Assembly: GCF_049943335.1 (NCBI RefSeq)
Contig: NZ_JBNFVY010000004.1
Coordinates: 124,001 to 188,000, forward strand
Length of the DNA stretch: 64,000 nucleotides
Source of the DNA: JBNFVY01 sp049943335
GTDB taxonomy: Bacteria; Pseudomonadota; Alphaproteobacteria; Rhodobacterales; Rhodobacteraceae
Direction of reading: 5' to 3'
The position numbers and the translations under genes were made by a program. Each line of letters opens with the position of its first letter. Within the stretch, counting starts at the first letter, position 1. The notes beneath the pieces were generated by a model. That model was not told the origin of the DNA. It searched no databases and saw only the letters and a program-made list of their open reading frames with translations. Positions 8,668 through 17,837 of this stretch are shown here, piece by piece.

Positions 8668-9189
8668 TCATTTACGCGGTTGCGCGCGCGTGCGCAAGAG
8701 GGTCGCGCGGGCGGACATGGCTCTTTGCAGAACCTTGTCTGGCGGCGCATCGGCATCGACACAGATCACGCCCGGTTCGCCCGCCTCTGGAAGCTCAAGC
8801 GTGGCCAGTTGGCTGTCCAGCAGCGCGCCCGGCATGTAGTGATCGGTGCGCGCCGCCATGCGGGCCCGGATCGTCTGTGCATCGCCCGTCAGCATCACCA
8901 TGACCACGTCGGGTCCGGCCAGCAGCGCCCGGTACGCGGCCTTGAGGCCCGAGCACGCGACCACCACATCGCCCCGCGCCGCTGCCTGTTCGGCGGCCGC
9001 GCGCACCGTGGCCAGCCAGGGCACGCGCATCGCATCCGTCAGAGGTTTGCCCGCGGACATGCGGGCGATATTTTCTGCGGGGTGATAATCGTCGCCTTCC
9101 AAAAGGCGTGCCCCCAACTGGCGGGCCATGGCCTTGGCTACAGTGCTCTTGCCGACGCCCGACACGCCCATGACATAGGTGATGGTCAC
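8668..9189 (-). CDS. gntK: Gluconokinase (GntK type)
   Basis: This enzyme phosphorylates gluconate to 6-phosphogluconate, feeding the Entner-Doudoroff or pentose phosphate route. The 173-residue protein has an early P-loop GVSGVGKST (residues 8-16) and the family segments EGDDYHPAENIARMSAGKPLTDAMR and VACSGLK. It begins with GTG, which overlaps the end of the upstream permease gene by 4 bases, so the two are co-transcribed. Confidence 0.92.
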   Translation of the reverse strand: MTITYVMGVSGVGKSTVAKAMARQLGARLLEGDDYHPAENIARMSAGKPLTDAMRVPWLATVRAAAEQAAARGDVVVACSGLKAAYRALLAGPDVVMVMLTGDAQTIRARMAARTDHYMPGALLDSQLATLELPEAGEPGVICVDADAPPDKVLQRAMSARATLLRTRAQPRK

Positions 9190-10871
9190 GTCAGATCGCT
9201 GGCGTGCTCCGAACGCGCCATCAGCACCACCGCCACCAGCCCGACGCCAATGACCAGCATGGCCGCGGGTGCGGCCTGCCCGATCTGTTCCAGTGATGCC
9301 TTTTCATAGACCCGTGTGGCCAGCGTGTTATAGTTGAACGGGCGCAAAAGCAGCGTGGCTGGCAGTTCCTTGACGCAATCGACAAAGACCAGCAGCAGCG
9401 CGGTGCCGACCGATCCGCGGATCAGCGGCATGTAGATCCGGCGCAGTGTTCCCCCGGCGCTTTGGCCCAGCGACCGCGCCGCCCAGCCCAGCGATGGCGC
9501 GACCCGCCCCATGGCCGAATCCGCCGCGCCCTGCGCGATCGCGAAGAACCGCACGCAATAGGCATAGATGATCGCAAAGCTGGTCCCGGTCATGAGCAGG
9601 CCCGGATCATAGCCCGTCAGCGCCTGCACCGCGTCGGCAAACGCATTGTCAGTCGCCGCCATCGGGATCAACAGCCCCACCCCCAGCACCGCCCCCGGTG
9701 CAGCGTAACCCAGCGTCGTCGCGGGGAGCAAAAGACGCGGCAGCCGCCGCCCTGACAGGCGCACCCCATAGACCATGATCAACGCGGCCAGCACCGTCAG
9801 GACCGCCGCGATCCCGCCGACCGTCAAGGTGTTGACAAAGGCTTGGGCCAAGCCGGCATCGACCCAGTAGTCGGGATGGCGCAACGCATGGCTGAGGATG
9901 ACCCCCGTGGGCAGTACAAACCCGACAAGGAACGGAATCGAACACAAACAGGTGGCCAGCCAGCCGCGCCAACCGGTCAAGGCCACCGGCACCACCGGCC
10001 GCGCGCTACGCGAGCCGCCGTGATACCGCGCCCGCCCCCGGCTGGCCTTTTCCATGCCCAGCAATAGCAGCACGATCAGCAGTACCACCCCCGCGATCTG
10101 CGCCGCCCCGCCCGCATTCGAGGTTTCCAGCCAGGTCGAAAAGATGCCCGTGGTCAGCGTCTGCACCGCGAAATAGCTGACGGCGCCGAAATCGCTGACG
10201 GTCTCCATCATCACGATTGCCACGCCAGCCACGATGGCGGGGCGGGCCATCGGCAGGCCGACACGCCAGAACCGTGCGAAAGGACCGGCGCCAAGGGCGC
10301 GCGCCACCTCGTATATGTTGCCCGATTGCTCGCGAAAGCCCGCGCGGGCCAGCAGAAAGACGTAAGGTGTCAGCGCCGCCGACAGAACCACGATGGCCGC
10401 CCACATCGACCGGATTTCGGGGAACCAGTAATCGCGCGAGTTGCGCCAGCCGAACGCCTCGCGCAGCGCCGTCTGCACCGGCCCGGCGTATTCCAGAAAA
10501 TCGACCAGCGCATAGGCCCCGACATAGGCCGGGATCGCCAAGGGCAAAAGCAGCAGCCATTGCAGCATCCGCGACAGGGGAAAGCTGTACATCACCACCA
10601 GCCAGGCCGCCCCGGTGCCGACACAGGCCGATACAACCGCCACCGACCCCGCCAGCATCGCCGTCGAGGCCAGGTAGCGCGGCAAGGTCGTGGCAATCAG
10701 GTGGGGCCATATGTTTTCGGTCGGGTTCAACGCAATCCACGCCACCGACAGGATCGGCAACAGCACAAGCAACGCGATCAACGCCGCCACGAGCGACCAA
10801 CCACTGCTGCCCACGCGCCGCGCGCCCGATGCGACAGGCGACTTGCCCATGTGCGTGTTCTGCTCGACCAT
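9186..10871 (-). CDS. Iron(III) ABC transporter permease (FbpB family)
   Basis: This is a two-domain inner-membrane permease of the FbpB/SfuB type, which imports ferric iron delivered by a periplasmic FbpA-like protein. The 561 residues hold about 12 hydrophobic segments and two EAA-like loops, ARALGAGPFARFWRVGLPMARP and ARSLGQSAGGTLRRIYMP. No binding protein or ATPase gene is adjacent, so partners must lie elsewhere. It is followed by gntK with a 4-base overlap. A thiamine-type permease (ThiP) is the main alternative. Confidence 0.85.
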   Translation of the reverse strand: MVEQNTHMGKSPVASGARRVGSSGWSLVAALIALLVLLPILSVAWIALNPTENIWPHLIATTLPRYLASTAMLAGSVAVVSACVGTGAAWLVVMYSFPLSRMLQWLLLLPLAIPAYVGAYALVDFLEYAGPVQTALREAFGWRNSRDYWFPEIRSMWAAIVVLSAALTPYVFLLARAGFREQSGNIYEVARALGAGPFARFWRVGLPMARPAIVAGVAIVMMETVSDFGAVSYFAVQTLTTGIFSTWLETSNAGGAAQIAGVVLLIVLLLLGMEKASRGRARYHGGSRSARPVVPVALTGWRGWLATCLCSIPFLVGFVLPTGVILSHALRHPDYWVDAGLAQAFVNTLTVGGIAAVLTVLAALIMVYGVRLSGRRLPRLLLPATTLGYAAPGAVLGVGLLIPMAATDNAFADAVQALTGYDPGLLMTGTSFAIIYAYCVRFFAIAQGAADSAMGRVAPSLGWAARSLGQSAGGTLRRIYMPLIRGSVGTALLLVFVDCVKELPATLLLRPFNYNTLATRVYEKASLEQIGQAAPAAMLVIGVGLVAVVLMARSEHASDLT

Positions 10872-10980
10872 TCCCGACGCTTAGGCCAAACTTAATTGCC
10901 TGTCCAGACAAGCCGGTGTAGGGAAAGACACCCCCAGCCATCAAGGGGCGGAAAGAGCATTGGGCAGGACCACCGGCGAT

Positions 10981-11859
10981 ATGAAAATCGCAGCGCATAT
11001 CGGGTTTCATGCAACGGACGCAGATCAGCTTTTGGCCTCGCTGCGCAAATCGCGACGCTTGTTCACCCGCGAAGGCATCGCCCTGCCCCCGGCCAACACC
11101 TATCGCACGCTGTTGGTGGAAACGATGAAGCTGCTGCGCGGCCAGCCCGCCGCCCCGGAAACCGAAGACATGCTGATCGACGCCATGGTCGGGACTGAAA
11201 CGCCCGAGCGGCTGATCCTGAGCTATGACAAGTTCACCTGCGCGATCTCGAACGTGTTCATGAAGGGCGAATTGTACCTGCGCGCGCCCGAAAAAATAAC
11301 CTGGCTGCGCAACTGCTTTCCCAGCCACGAGGTCGAATTCTACATGGCGCTGCGCAACCCGGCGACCTTCATTCCGTCGCTGATGAAACTGCCGCGCAAC
11401 CCGATCCCCTATACCGAAATGCTGCACGGCGCGCGCCCTGAGGATATGCGTTGGCTGCACACGATATCGAACATTCGCGCCGCCAATCCCGACGTGCCGC
11501 TGACCATTTGGGCCTACGAAGACCTGCCCCTGATCTGGACCGAACTGCTGCGCGAGATCGCCGGCCTGCCCCCCATGACCCCGGTGATGGGCAGTTTTGA
11601 CGGTATTCGCCAGATCATGGAACCCGAAGGCATGGCCCGCCTGCGCGCCTATCTGAGCGAAATCCAGATGGCGAACGAATTGCAGCTGCGCCGTGTTTTG
11701 TCGGCCTTTTTGGACAAATACGCCAACAGCGACGCGCTGGAAGAAGAAATCGACCTGCCGGGCTGGGACCACGCGCTGGTCGATCAGGTCACCGAGACCT
11801 ACGAAGACGATCTTCTGGAAATTGCCCGGTTGCCGGGCGTGAACGTCATCACGCCCTGA
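10981..11859 (+). CDS. Sulfotransferase-like protein with degenerate PAPS loop
   Basis: The function is unknown. The 292-residue protein opens with HIGFHATDADQLLASL, which resembles the HIG-H-KTG-TT-LQ start of sulfotransferase-fold proteins. The lysine and Thr/Ser residues that bind the cofactor phosphate are absent. A later segment, EVEFYMALRNPATFIPSL, resembles the 3'-phosphate-binding R-P element of that fold. I chose ATG 10981, as the longer TTG start has no support. It is divergent from the iron permease. It may be an inactive homologue or use another ligand. Confidence 0.6.
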   Translation: MKIAAHIGFHATDADQLLASLRKSRRLFTREGIALPPANTYRTLLVETMKLLRGQPAAPETEDMLIDAMVGTETPERLILSYDKFTCAISNVFMKGELYLRAPEKITWLRNCFPSHEVEFYMALRNPATFIPSLMKLPRNPIPYTEMLHGARPEDMRWLHTISNIRAANPDVPLTIWAYEDLPLIWTELLREIAGLPPMTPVMGSFDGIRQIMEPEGMARLRAYLSEIQMANELQLRRVLSAFLDKYANSDALEEEIDLPGWDHALVDQVTETYEDDLLEIARLPGVNVITP

Positions 11860-11888
11860 GGCACGGGGCGTCAGGTGCGTCAGGCGCG

Positions 11889-12353
11889 TCAGTCGGCGCC
11901 AGCGGCCTCGCGCGCCAACTGGTCAAGCAGGGTCTCGACCTCTTGCATGGGACCTGCGGGCATGGTCCGATAGCCGACCGTCACCTCGTCGCTGCCGGAC
12001 ATCTGGCTGACGAAAATATCGTAGGGGCAGAAGCGGATGTTGGTGGGATCGGCCTCCATCACCTTGCGTGACAAGGTGGCCGAGCAGAACGACAGCACAT
12101 CCGCCGCTTCGAACAGAACCACGTCCGAGCCGACGTCTTCGCGGGTCCGCTCCAGCATCTCGCCGACATGGCTGACATGATCGACCACCAGCCCCTGGCC
12201 AATGATTGCATTTTCCAGGGCGAAAACCGTGTCGTCGAAACTGTCGACGGACGAATAGGTGACCATACCGTCACCCTGCGCGGCCGAGGCGGCCAGGACG
12301 AAGGCGGTGGTGATGGCGGTGAAGGCGGTCGATACTGTGGTGGCGCGGTACAT
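11889..12353 (-). CDS. Exported DUF302-family protein
   Basis: This small secreted protein of unknown role has 154 residues. A signal peptide covers roughly residues 1-26 (hydrophobic AFTAITTAFVLAASAAQG), followed by one DUF302 domain (YSSVDSFDDTVFALENAIIGQGLVVDHVSHVGEM in outline). DUF302 proteins bind small ligands or metals in some cases, but nothing here fixes a substrate. I used ATG 12353, preceded by GAGAGGG. A possible TTG start 12 bases upstream is less likely. Confidence 0.8.
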   Translation of the reverse strand: MYRATTVSTAFTAITTAFVLAASAAQGDGMVTYSSVDSFDDTVFALENAIIGQGLVVDHVSHVGEMLERTREDVGSDVVLFEAADVLSFCSATLSRKVMEADPTNIRFCPYDIFVSQMSGSDEVTVGYRTMPAGPMQEVETLLDQLAREAAGAD

Positions 12354-12480
12354 GAACCCTCTCAATCCCCGGCGGGCCGGGCTGTATACGTTCGCCCCGA
12401 TACCCTAGCGCGGCGGCGCGGGCTGCGTCACCTGCCGAGTTTGGCGCAGGCGGCAAGGCGCTGATCGGGCACTGGCGAAC

Positions 12481-12738
12481 TTACATGCCAAGCGCTTCCT
12501 TGTACATCTCAAGCACCGCTTCTTCTTCGGCAATGTCGTTGCTGTCGCGTTTGCGCAGCGCGATGACCTTGCGCATCACCTTGGTGTCATAGCCGCGCCC
12601 CTTGGCTTCGGCCATGACCTCTTTTTGCTGGTCGGCTATGTCTTTCTTTTCCGCCTCAAGGCGTTCATAACGTTCGATAAACTGACGCAGTTCATCGGCG
12701 GTTACGCGGTAGGTGCTGTCGCTGCTGGTCTCGTCCAT
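12481..12738 (-). CDS. gapR: GapR family nucleoid protein (DUF2312)
   Basis: GapR is an alphaproteobacterial nucleoid protein that clamps overtwisted, AT-rich DNA ahead of replication and transcription. The 85-residue protein is all helical and follows the family closely: VTADELRQFIERYERLEAEKK, then KGRGYDTKVMRKVIALRK and EEEAVLEMYKEALG. It stands alone on the minus strand, with GGAGGC upstream of the ATG. Confidence 0.93.
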   Translation of the reverse strand: MDETSSDSTYRVTADELRQFIERYERLEAEKKDIADQQKEVMAEAKGRGYDTKVMRKVIALRKRDSNDIAEEEAVLEMYKEALGM

Positions 12739-12870
12739 TCGGGCCTCCGGGTGGTTCGCTCACGTGCTTTAGCGCCCTGATTAAGGCCGGGGGCGGCGAC
12801 GCGCAAGGTCTTGCGGGGCGGGGCGGCCCGCGCTAGGGCGTCCCGCGCAGGATCGCGAAAGGAAATGTCT

Positions 12871-13086
12871 ATGGAATGGTTGGTAACAGCGGGCGCCGTG
12901 CTGTCGGTGCTGGGTCTGATCGGGATCGTCTACTGCATCGCGATCGCCATGAAAATAAGACGCTCGGACGCCTCGGACGACGAAATCCGCGCGCGGCTGA
13001 AGGGGCTTGTCGCGATCAATCTGGGCGCGTTCTTTTTGTCGGCGTTTGGGTTGATGCTTGTTGTCTTCGGCGTCATCCTGACCTGA
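12871..13086 (+). CDS. Small two-helix membrane protein
   Basis: This hypothetical protein of 71 residues has two predicted membrane helices, about residues 5-25 (AVLSVLGLIGIVYCIAIAM) and 49-69 (LGAFFLSAFGLMLVVFGVIL). A charged linker of R/K/D/E residues joins them. I chose ATG 12871 because GAAAGGA lies 7 bases upstream; ATG 12865 is too close to that site. Its stop abuts the stop of the convergent FadJ-like gene with no spacer. No function can be assigned. Confidence 0.75.
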   Translation: MEWLVTAGAVLSVLGLIGIVYCIAIAMKIRRSDASDDEIRARLKGLVAINLGAFFLSAFGLMLVVFGVILT

Positions 13087-15150
13087 TCAGCCCACCTGGT
13101 GCGAAAACCGCTGCCCGTTCTTGATCAATTCGCGGATCATCGGCGCGGGCGTATAGAGGTCGGGCGCATTGTCCTGCAGGCTGCGCAGCGCATTTTCCAG
13201 TTGCAGCAGCCCCCATTGGTCCGCCGCTTTCATCGGCCCGCCCTTCCATGCCGGAAAGCCCAGCCCGAACACCGCCCCGACATCGACCGAGGCCACCCCC
13301 GGCACGGCGCCGGTTTCCATCATGCGCGCCCCTTCGTTGACCATCGCGGCAAGACAGCGGCGCTGGATTTCCCCCCGCCCCAGCGGGCGCGGTTCGATGT
13401 CCTGCCCGGCGCGATAAGCCTGCAGAATGTCCAGCGTTTGCGCATTGTCGGCCGGCGGGCCCTTTTGCGCGCTGGCGGCCAGCCAGCCGGCGGCCACGCC
13501 GCGCCCGGTCTGGCCGCCATCGACCAGCACCTGCGCCATGGCCAGGCCACGCGCCTTGGGCGCATAGGCCTGCCGCTGTGCCAGCACGGTATCGACCCCG
13601 AGCGCATCGATCCCTTGAAACACACCGCGCGAAAACCCGAACCGCTGCAAGGCGATATCCACATCCGCCGGGCTTGCGCCCTCTTCCACGCAGACATGCG
13701 CCGCGCCGTGCAGCGCTTCTTTCAGACGCTCGCAAATCAGGCCCGGCTTGCCGGCGCACTGGACGGCCTGCTTGTTCAGCGCGCGCACCAGCGCCATCGC
13801 GCGGGCGGCGGCATCGGGGGCACATTGGGGCAGGATGCTGATTTCAACCATACGCATCAGATGGGCAGGCGCGTGAAAGCGCATGCCGACCAGGCGGGAT
13901 GGGTCGGGCAGCGCCGCCGCGATCGCGGGCATGTCCAGATACACCGTCTTTGTCACCAGCGTGGCGCCCTCGGCCATGGCCGATTGCAGCGCAGACAGAA
14001 CGTTGACCTTGGCCGGTTCCGTTTCGGCCACGGCCTCGATCCCCAAATCAGCGCCCTCGGCCAGCGACAGCCCCGGCCCCAGTGCCAGCCGGTCGAGCGA
14101 TCCTTGCGCGTCTTGCGCTGTGATCTGGCCGCGCCCATGCGCTTGGGCAAACACCCGGCGGATGCGGGCAAGGGCCTTGTCGCGCAGCGGTTCCTGCGCT
14201 TCGATCAGCGCCACGTCGATCCCGGCATTCAGACACGCAATGGCCAACCCCTGCCCCAGGCCCGATGCCCCGATGATGGCGACCTTGCGCGGGGGGGCGG
14301 CCTTGGGCAAGGCGGTGGGCGGGCGCGCTGCCAAGGGCTCGCAGGCGGCAAGATGGTGCAGCGCCTGGGATTGTTCACCGGCCACGGCGTCGTCGAACGC
14401 GGCGCGTTCAAAGTCCATTCCGCCCTCGAACGGCAACAACATCGCGGCCTCGACGCAATCCACGATGAGACCGGGGGCATGCAGGCGGGTGGCCTTCAGG
14501 CCTGCCCGCCGCTCGGCAATCGCCGCAAGGGCGTCCGGGCCTTCGTCAAGCAGCGCTTCGGCATCGCGGGCACGCGTGGGGGCGGAGCCTGCAAGCTCGC
14601 GGGCGACCCCTGCAGTGACCTCGGACAGATCCGTGCGCGACACCGTGTCGACCAGCCCGATTTTTTCGCCCCGCGCGGTGCCGATGGCTTGCCCGGACAA
14701 CAACACATCCAACGCCGCGCCCGCCCCCACGATCCGTGGCAGGCGCTGTGTGGCCCCGCCCCACGGCGGCACGCCCAGCGTGATCTGCCGTGCGGCAAAC
14801 CGGGTGCCACGTTGTGAAACGCGATGATGACATGCCAGCGCCAGGTCCAGCCCGCTGCCAAGGACCTGCCCCTGAAGCGCCGCGATGACAGGAATGGGGA
14901 ATTCTTCGATCAGAGCGCACAAATCCGCCAGGCCCGGCGCATCGCCGTCGATCGCCAGGCCGCCCGGCCAGCCGCCCGGCCCGGACATCAGCACAACTAC
15001 CCGCACATCCGCCGCGCCGCGCAAACGGTCCAGCGCCGCCCACAGCGCGGCCCGCAGCGCGCCGTCCAGCGGCGTGATCGCATCGGCCCGGCCCGGCAAG
15101 GCCACCGTCGCGACGCCATCCGCTAGTGTCGGCTGCAACCTGTCACGCAT
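13087..15150 (-). CDS. FadJ-like enoyl-CoA hydratase / 3-hydroxyacyl-CoA dehydrogenase fusion
   Basis: This is a multifunctional fatty-acid beta-oxidation protein of 687 residues: an N-terminal crotonase domain (about 1-190), then an NAD-binding 3-hydroxyacyl-CoA dehydrogenase domain starting VAIIGASGLGQGLAIA, and C-terminal helical repeats. The crotonase active site is altered. The two glutamates expected in GGGxE and LPE are Asp102 (GSGLDLALAC) and Gln122 (ARQITLG), so hydratase activity is doubtful. The nucleotide loop reads GASGLG instead of GxGxxG. The ATG at 15150 has AGGGGA 6 bases upstream. It is divergent from trpC. Confidence 0.88.
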   Translation of the reverse strand: MRDRLQPTLADGVATVALPGRADAITPLDGALRAALWAALDRLRGAADVRVVVLMSGPGGWPGGLAIDGDAPGLADLCALIEEFPIPVIAALQGQVLGSGLDLALACHHRVSQRGTRFAARQITLGVPPWGGATQRLPRIVGAGAALDVLLSGQAIGTARGEKIGLVDTVSRTDLSEVTAGVARELAGSAPTRARDAEALLDEGPDALAAIAERRAGLKATRLHAPGLIVDCVEAAMLLPFEGGMDFERAAFDDAVAGEQSQALHHLAACEPLAARPPTALPKAAPPRKVAIIGASGLGQGLAIACLNAGIDVALIEAQEPLRDKALARIRRVFAQAHGRGQITAQDAQGSLDRLALGPGLSLAEGADLGIEAVAETEPAKVNVLSALQSAMAEGATLVTKTVYLDMPAIAAALPDPSRLVGMRFHAPAHLMRMVEISILPQCAPDAAARAMALVRALNKQAVQCAGKPGLICERLKEALHGAAHVCVEEGASPADVDIALQRFGFSRGVFQGIDALGVDTVLAQRQAYAPKARGLAMAQVLVDGGQTGRGVAAGWLAASAQKGPPADNAQTLDILQAYRAGQDIEPRPLGRGEIQRRCLAAMVNEGARMMETGAVPGVASVDVGAVFGLGFPAWKGGPMKAADQWGLLQLENALRSLQDNAPDLYTPAPMIRELIKNGQRFSHQVG

Positions 15151-15342
15151 GATCTGTCCCCTGGCCAATCTTGTTCGGCCCCGTCCCACGACTATCTGGG
15201 GGAATGCGCCGCGACAGCGCAAGCCCTTGTTCGCCTTGGGCGCAAACCGATGGAAAGGCGTGGCATCAGCGCGCCACCGTGGGCCGGTTTCGCGACCAAA
15301 GCCCCCTTTTCTTTGCCCCGCGTGCGGGCTATCCCATGGCCC

Positions 15343-16143
15343 ATGACGAATGTTCTGGATCGCATCAAGGCCTACAAGCTGGACGAGGTCACCGCCGCCA
15401 AGGCCGCGCGCCCCATGGCCCGCATCGAAGAGGCCGCCCGCGCCGCCGATGCCCCGCGCGGCTTTGCCGCCGCCCTGCAAACTGCCGCCAAGACCGGTTA
15501 CGGCCTGATCGCCGAGGTCAAGAAAGCCAGCCCGTCCAAGGGGTTGATCCGGCCCGACTTCGACCCACCCGCCATCGCGCGCGCCTACCAGGCCGGCGGG
15601 GCCACTTGCCTGTCGGTGCTGACCGACACGCCGTCGTTTCAGGGCGCGCCGGACTACCTGATTGCGGCGCGCGCGGCAGTCAGCCTGCCCGTCCTGCGCA
15701 AGGATTTCATGTATGATCCCTATCAGGTCGCCGAGGCGCGCGCCTGGGGCGCCGATGCAATCCTGATCATCATGGCCTCGGTCGAAGACACCCAAGCGGT
15801 CGAACTGGAAGACGCCGCCTTGGGCTGGGGCATGGACGTGCTGGTCGAAGTGCATGACGAGGATGAATTAGAGCGCGCCCGCGCACTGAAATCCCCCCTG
15901 CTGGGGGTGAACAATCGCAACCTCAAGACCTTCCAGACCACACTGGACACCACCCGCCGCCTGGCCGCCCTGGCCGAACCGCAACGCACGCTGGTCTGCG
16001 AAAGCGGGCTGAGTGGTCCGCAGGATCTGTCCGACATGGCGCAGGTGGGGGCGCGCTGCTTTCTGATCGGCGAAAGCCTGATGCGGCAAGACGACGTTGA
16101 AAGCGCCACCCGCGCGATCCTGGCCAACCCGGTAGCCGCCTGA
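15343..16143 (+). CDS. trpC: Indole-3-glycerol phosphate synthase
   Basis: TrpC closes the ring to form indole-3-glycerol phosphate in tryptophan synthesis. The 266-residue TIM-barrel protein shows the expected EVKKASPSKG, LRKDFMYDPYQ, GVNNRNLKTF and CESGLSG segments, which hold the catalytic Lys and Glu residues. It overlaps moaC by one base. The trpG and trpD genes that usually precede it in relatives are not here; instead the region upstream is a divergent FadJ-like gene. Confidence 0.96.
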   Translation: MTNVLDRIKAYKLDEVTAAKAARPMARIEEAARAADAPRGFAAALQTAAKTGYGLIAEVKKASPSKGLIRPDFDPPAIARAYQAGGATCLSVLTDTPSFQGAPDYLIAARAAVSLPVLRKDFMYDPYQVAEARAWGADAILIIMASVEDTQAVELEDAALGWGMDVLVEVHDEDELERARALKSPLLGVNNRNLKTFQTTLDTTRRLAALAEPQRTLVCESGLSGPQDLSDMAQVGARCFLIGESLMRQDDVESATRAILANPVAA

Positions 16144-16619
16144 TGGCCGGGCTGACCCATTTCGACGGCGACGGGCACGCGCATATGGTCGATGTGTCCG
16201 ACAAGACCGTGACCAACCGCATCGCCACGGCCGAAGGGCACATCAAGATGCGCCCCGAAACGCTTGAAATGATTACAGAAGGACGCGCCAAAAAGGGTGA
16301 CGTTCTGGGCGTTGCGCGGCTGGCTGGCATCATGGGGGCCAAGCGCACCGCAGATCTGATCCCGCTGTGCCATCCGCTGCCGATCACCAAGGTCGCGGTT
16401 GAACTGACGCCCGACCCCGCGCTGCCGGGTGTGCGCATCTGCGCCACCGTCAAGACCACCGGCCAGACCGGCGTCGAAATGGAGGCGCTGACGGCCGTGT
16501 CCACCGCCGCCCTGACCGTGTATGACATGGTAAAGGCGGTCGAAAAGACGATGGAAATCGGTGGCATCCGCGTCACCCTGAAGGACGGCGGCAAATCCGG
16601 CCGCTATCAGGCCGAATGA
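16143..16619 (+). CDS. moaC: Cyclic pyranopterin monophosphate synthase MoaC
   Basis: MoaC completes the first step of molybdenum cofactor synthesis with MoaA. The 158-residue protein has the family signatures KKGDVLGVARLAGIMGAKRT, LIPLCHPLPI and GVEMEALTAVSTAALTVYDM. It starts one base inside trpC and overlaps moeA by ATGA, so trpC, moaC and moeA form one tight operon. Confidence 0.97.
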   Translation: MAGLTHFDGDGHAHMVDVSDKTVTNRIATAEGHIKMRPETLEMITEGRAKKGDVLGVARLAGIMGAKRTADLIPLCHPLPITKVAVELTPDPALPGVRICATVKTTGQTGVEMEALTAVSTAALTVYDMVKAVEKTMEIGGIRVTLKDGGKSGRYQAE

Positions 16620-17785
16620 TCAGCGTTGAACAGGCGTTGGCGCAGATCTTTGATCTTTGCGCGCCGCTGGGGCAAGACACCGTGCCGCTGGCCAATGCCG
16701 CAGGGCGGGTGCTGGCCGAACCGGTGCGCGCCCGGCGCGATCAACCGCCTTTTCCCGCCTCGGCCATGGATGGCTATGCCATTGCCTGCGATCCCGCGCC
16801 GGGCCAGCAGTTCACGGTGATCGGTGAATCCGCAGCCGGGCACAGGTTCGACGGCACGATCAGCGGCGATCAAGCGCTGCGCATCTTTACCGGCGCGCCC
16901 GTGCCACCCGGCGCCGTCCATGTGGTCATCCAAGAAGATGTGACGCGCGCGGGCGATCGGATCACCATTCTGGACAGTCTGGGAAACGGGCCGAACATTC
17001 GCCCGGCCGGCAATGATTTTGCCACCGGCGATACGCTGGAGGCGCCGCGCCGACTCAGCCCCTCGGACGTGGCATTGCTGGCGTCGATGAACGTGCCGGA
17101 CGTGCCCGTGCGGCGTAAACCGGTGGTCGCGATCATCGCGACGGGGGACGAACTGGTCATGCCCGGTGAAACCCCCGGCCCCGACCAGATCATCGCGTCA
17201 AACAGTTTCGGTCTGAAAGCCTTGGTCGAAGCAGAAGGCGGCATCGCGCGCCTGCTGCCGATCGCCAAAGACACGCCGGCATCGCTGAAACTGGTGCTGG
17301 ACCTGGCGCGCGGCGCCGACATGGTGGTGACGATCGGCGGCGCGTCGGTGGGCGATCATGACATCGTGGTTGATGTGGCCGCCGACCTGGGCCTGCAGCG
17401 CAGCTTCTACAAGGTGGCCATGCGCCCGGGCAAACCGCTGATGGCTGGACGGCTGGGTGATGCGGTGATGATCGGCCTGCCCGGCAACCCGGTGTCGGCC
17501 ATGGTGTGCGGGCATGTGTTCTTGCTGCCAGCGCTGCGCGCCTTGATGGGCTTGCCCGCCGCGCCAGCACCGCGCCGCCGGGCCGCGCTGGCCTGCGATA
17601 TCGCGGCCAATGGCCCGCGGGAACATTACATGCGCGCCGCCATCGGTCCCGATGGGATCACGCCGAACCCGCGCCAAGACAGTGCGTTGCTGTCTGTCCT
17701 GTCGGACGCGGGCGCCCTGCTGATCCGCCCACCCGGCGACGGGCCGCGCAAGGCGCGTGAGATCGTGGAATTCATCAGCATTTGA
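16616..17785 (+). CDS. moeA: Molybdopterin molybdenumtransferase MoeA
   Basis: MoeA inserts molybdate into adenylated molybdopterin. The 389-residue protein has the expected order: domain I start with VEQALAQI, the FPASAMDGYAI segment, and the MPT-binding domain with TGDELVMPGETPGPDQI. VTIGGASVGDHD and MRPGKPLMAG follow, with GLPGNPVSAM before the C-terminal domain. It overlaps moaC by 4 bases. Confidence 0.96.
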   Translation: MISVEQALAQIFDLCAPLGQDTVPLANAAGRVLAEPVRARRDQPPFPASAMDGYAIACDPAPGQQFTVIGESAAGHRFDGTISGDQALRIFTGAPVPPGAVHVVIQEDVTRAGDRITILDSLGNGPNIRPAGNDFATGDTLEAPRRLSPSDVALLASMNVPDVPVRRKPVVAIIATGDELVMPGETPGPDQIIASNSFGLKALVEAEGGIARLLPIAKDTPASLKLVLDLARGADMVVTIGGASVGDHDIVVDVAADLGLQRSFYKVAMRPGKPLMAGRLGDAVMIGLPGNPVSAMVCGHVFLLPALRALMGLPAAPAPRRRAALACDIAANGPREHYMRAAIGPDGITPNPRQDSALLSVLSDAGALLIRPPGDGPRKAREIVEFISI

Positions 17786-17837
17786 CACCACCTAAGGCGC
17801 GCCCTGCGGCCAAGCCCCGGGTTTCCTTGCCCAAAAG

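Noticed and set aside
8575..8700. Apparent peptide APTRTRTADLLITNQLLYQLSYRG on the plus strand
   Set aside because: This is the well-known false translation of the complement of a tRNA gene; tRNA-Thr lies here on the minus strand.
10006..11772. A 588-codon minus-strand frame crossing the FbpB-type gene and the sulfotransferase-like gene
   Set aside because: It spans two well-supported genes in other frames and shows no family motif or ribosome site.
12351..12480. Small plus-strand frame over the DUF302 promoter region
   Set aside because: No ribosome site or conserved pattern; it is mostly antisense to the DUF302 gene's start.
15151..15855. N-terminal extension of the FadJ-like frame by 235 codons
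   Set aside because: It is antisense to trpC and has no similarity to the enzyme. ATG 15150 has a good ribosome site and starts at the domain.
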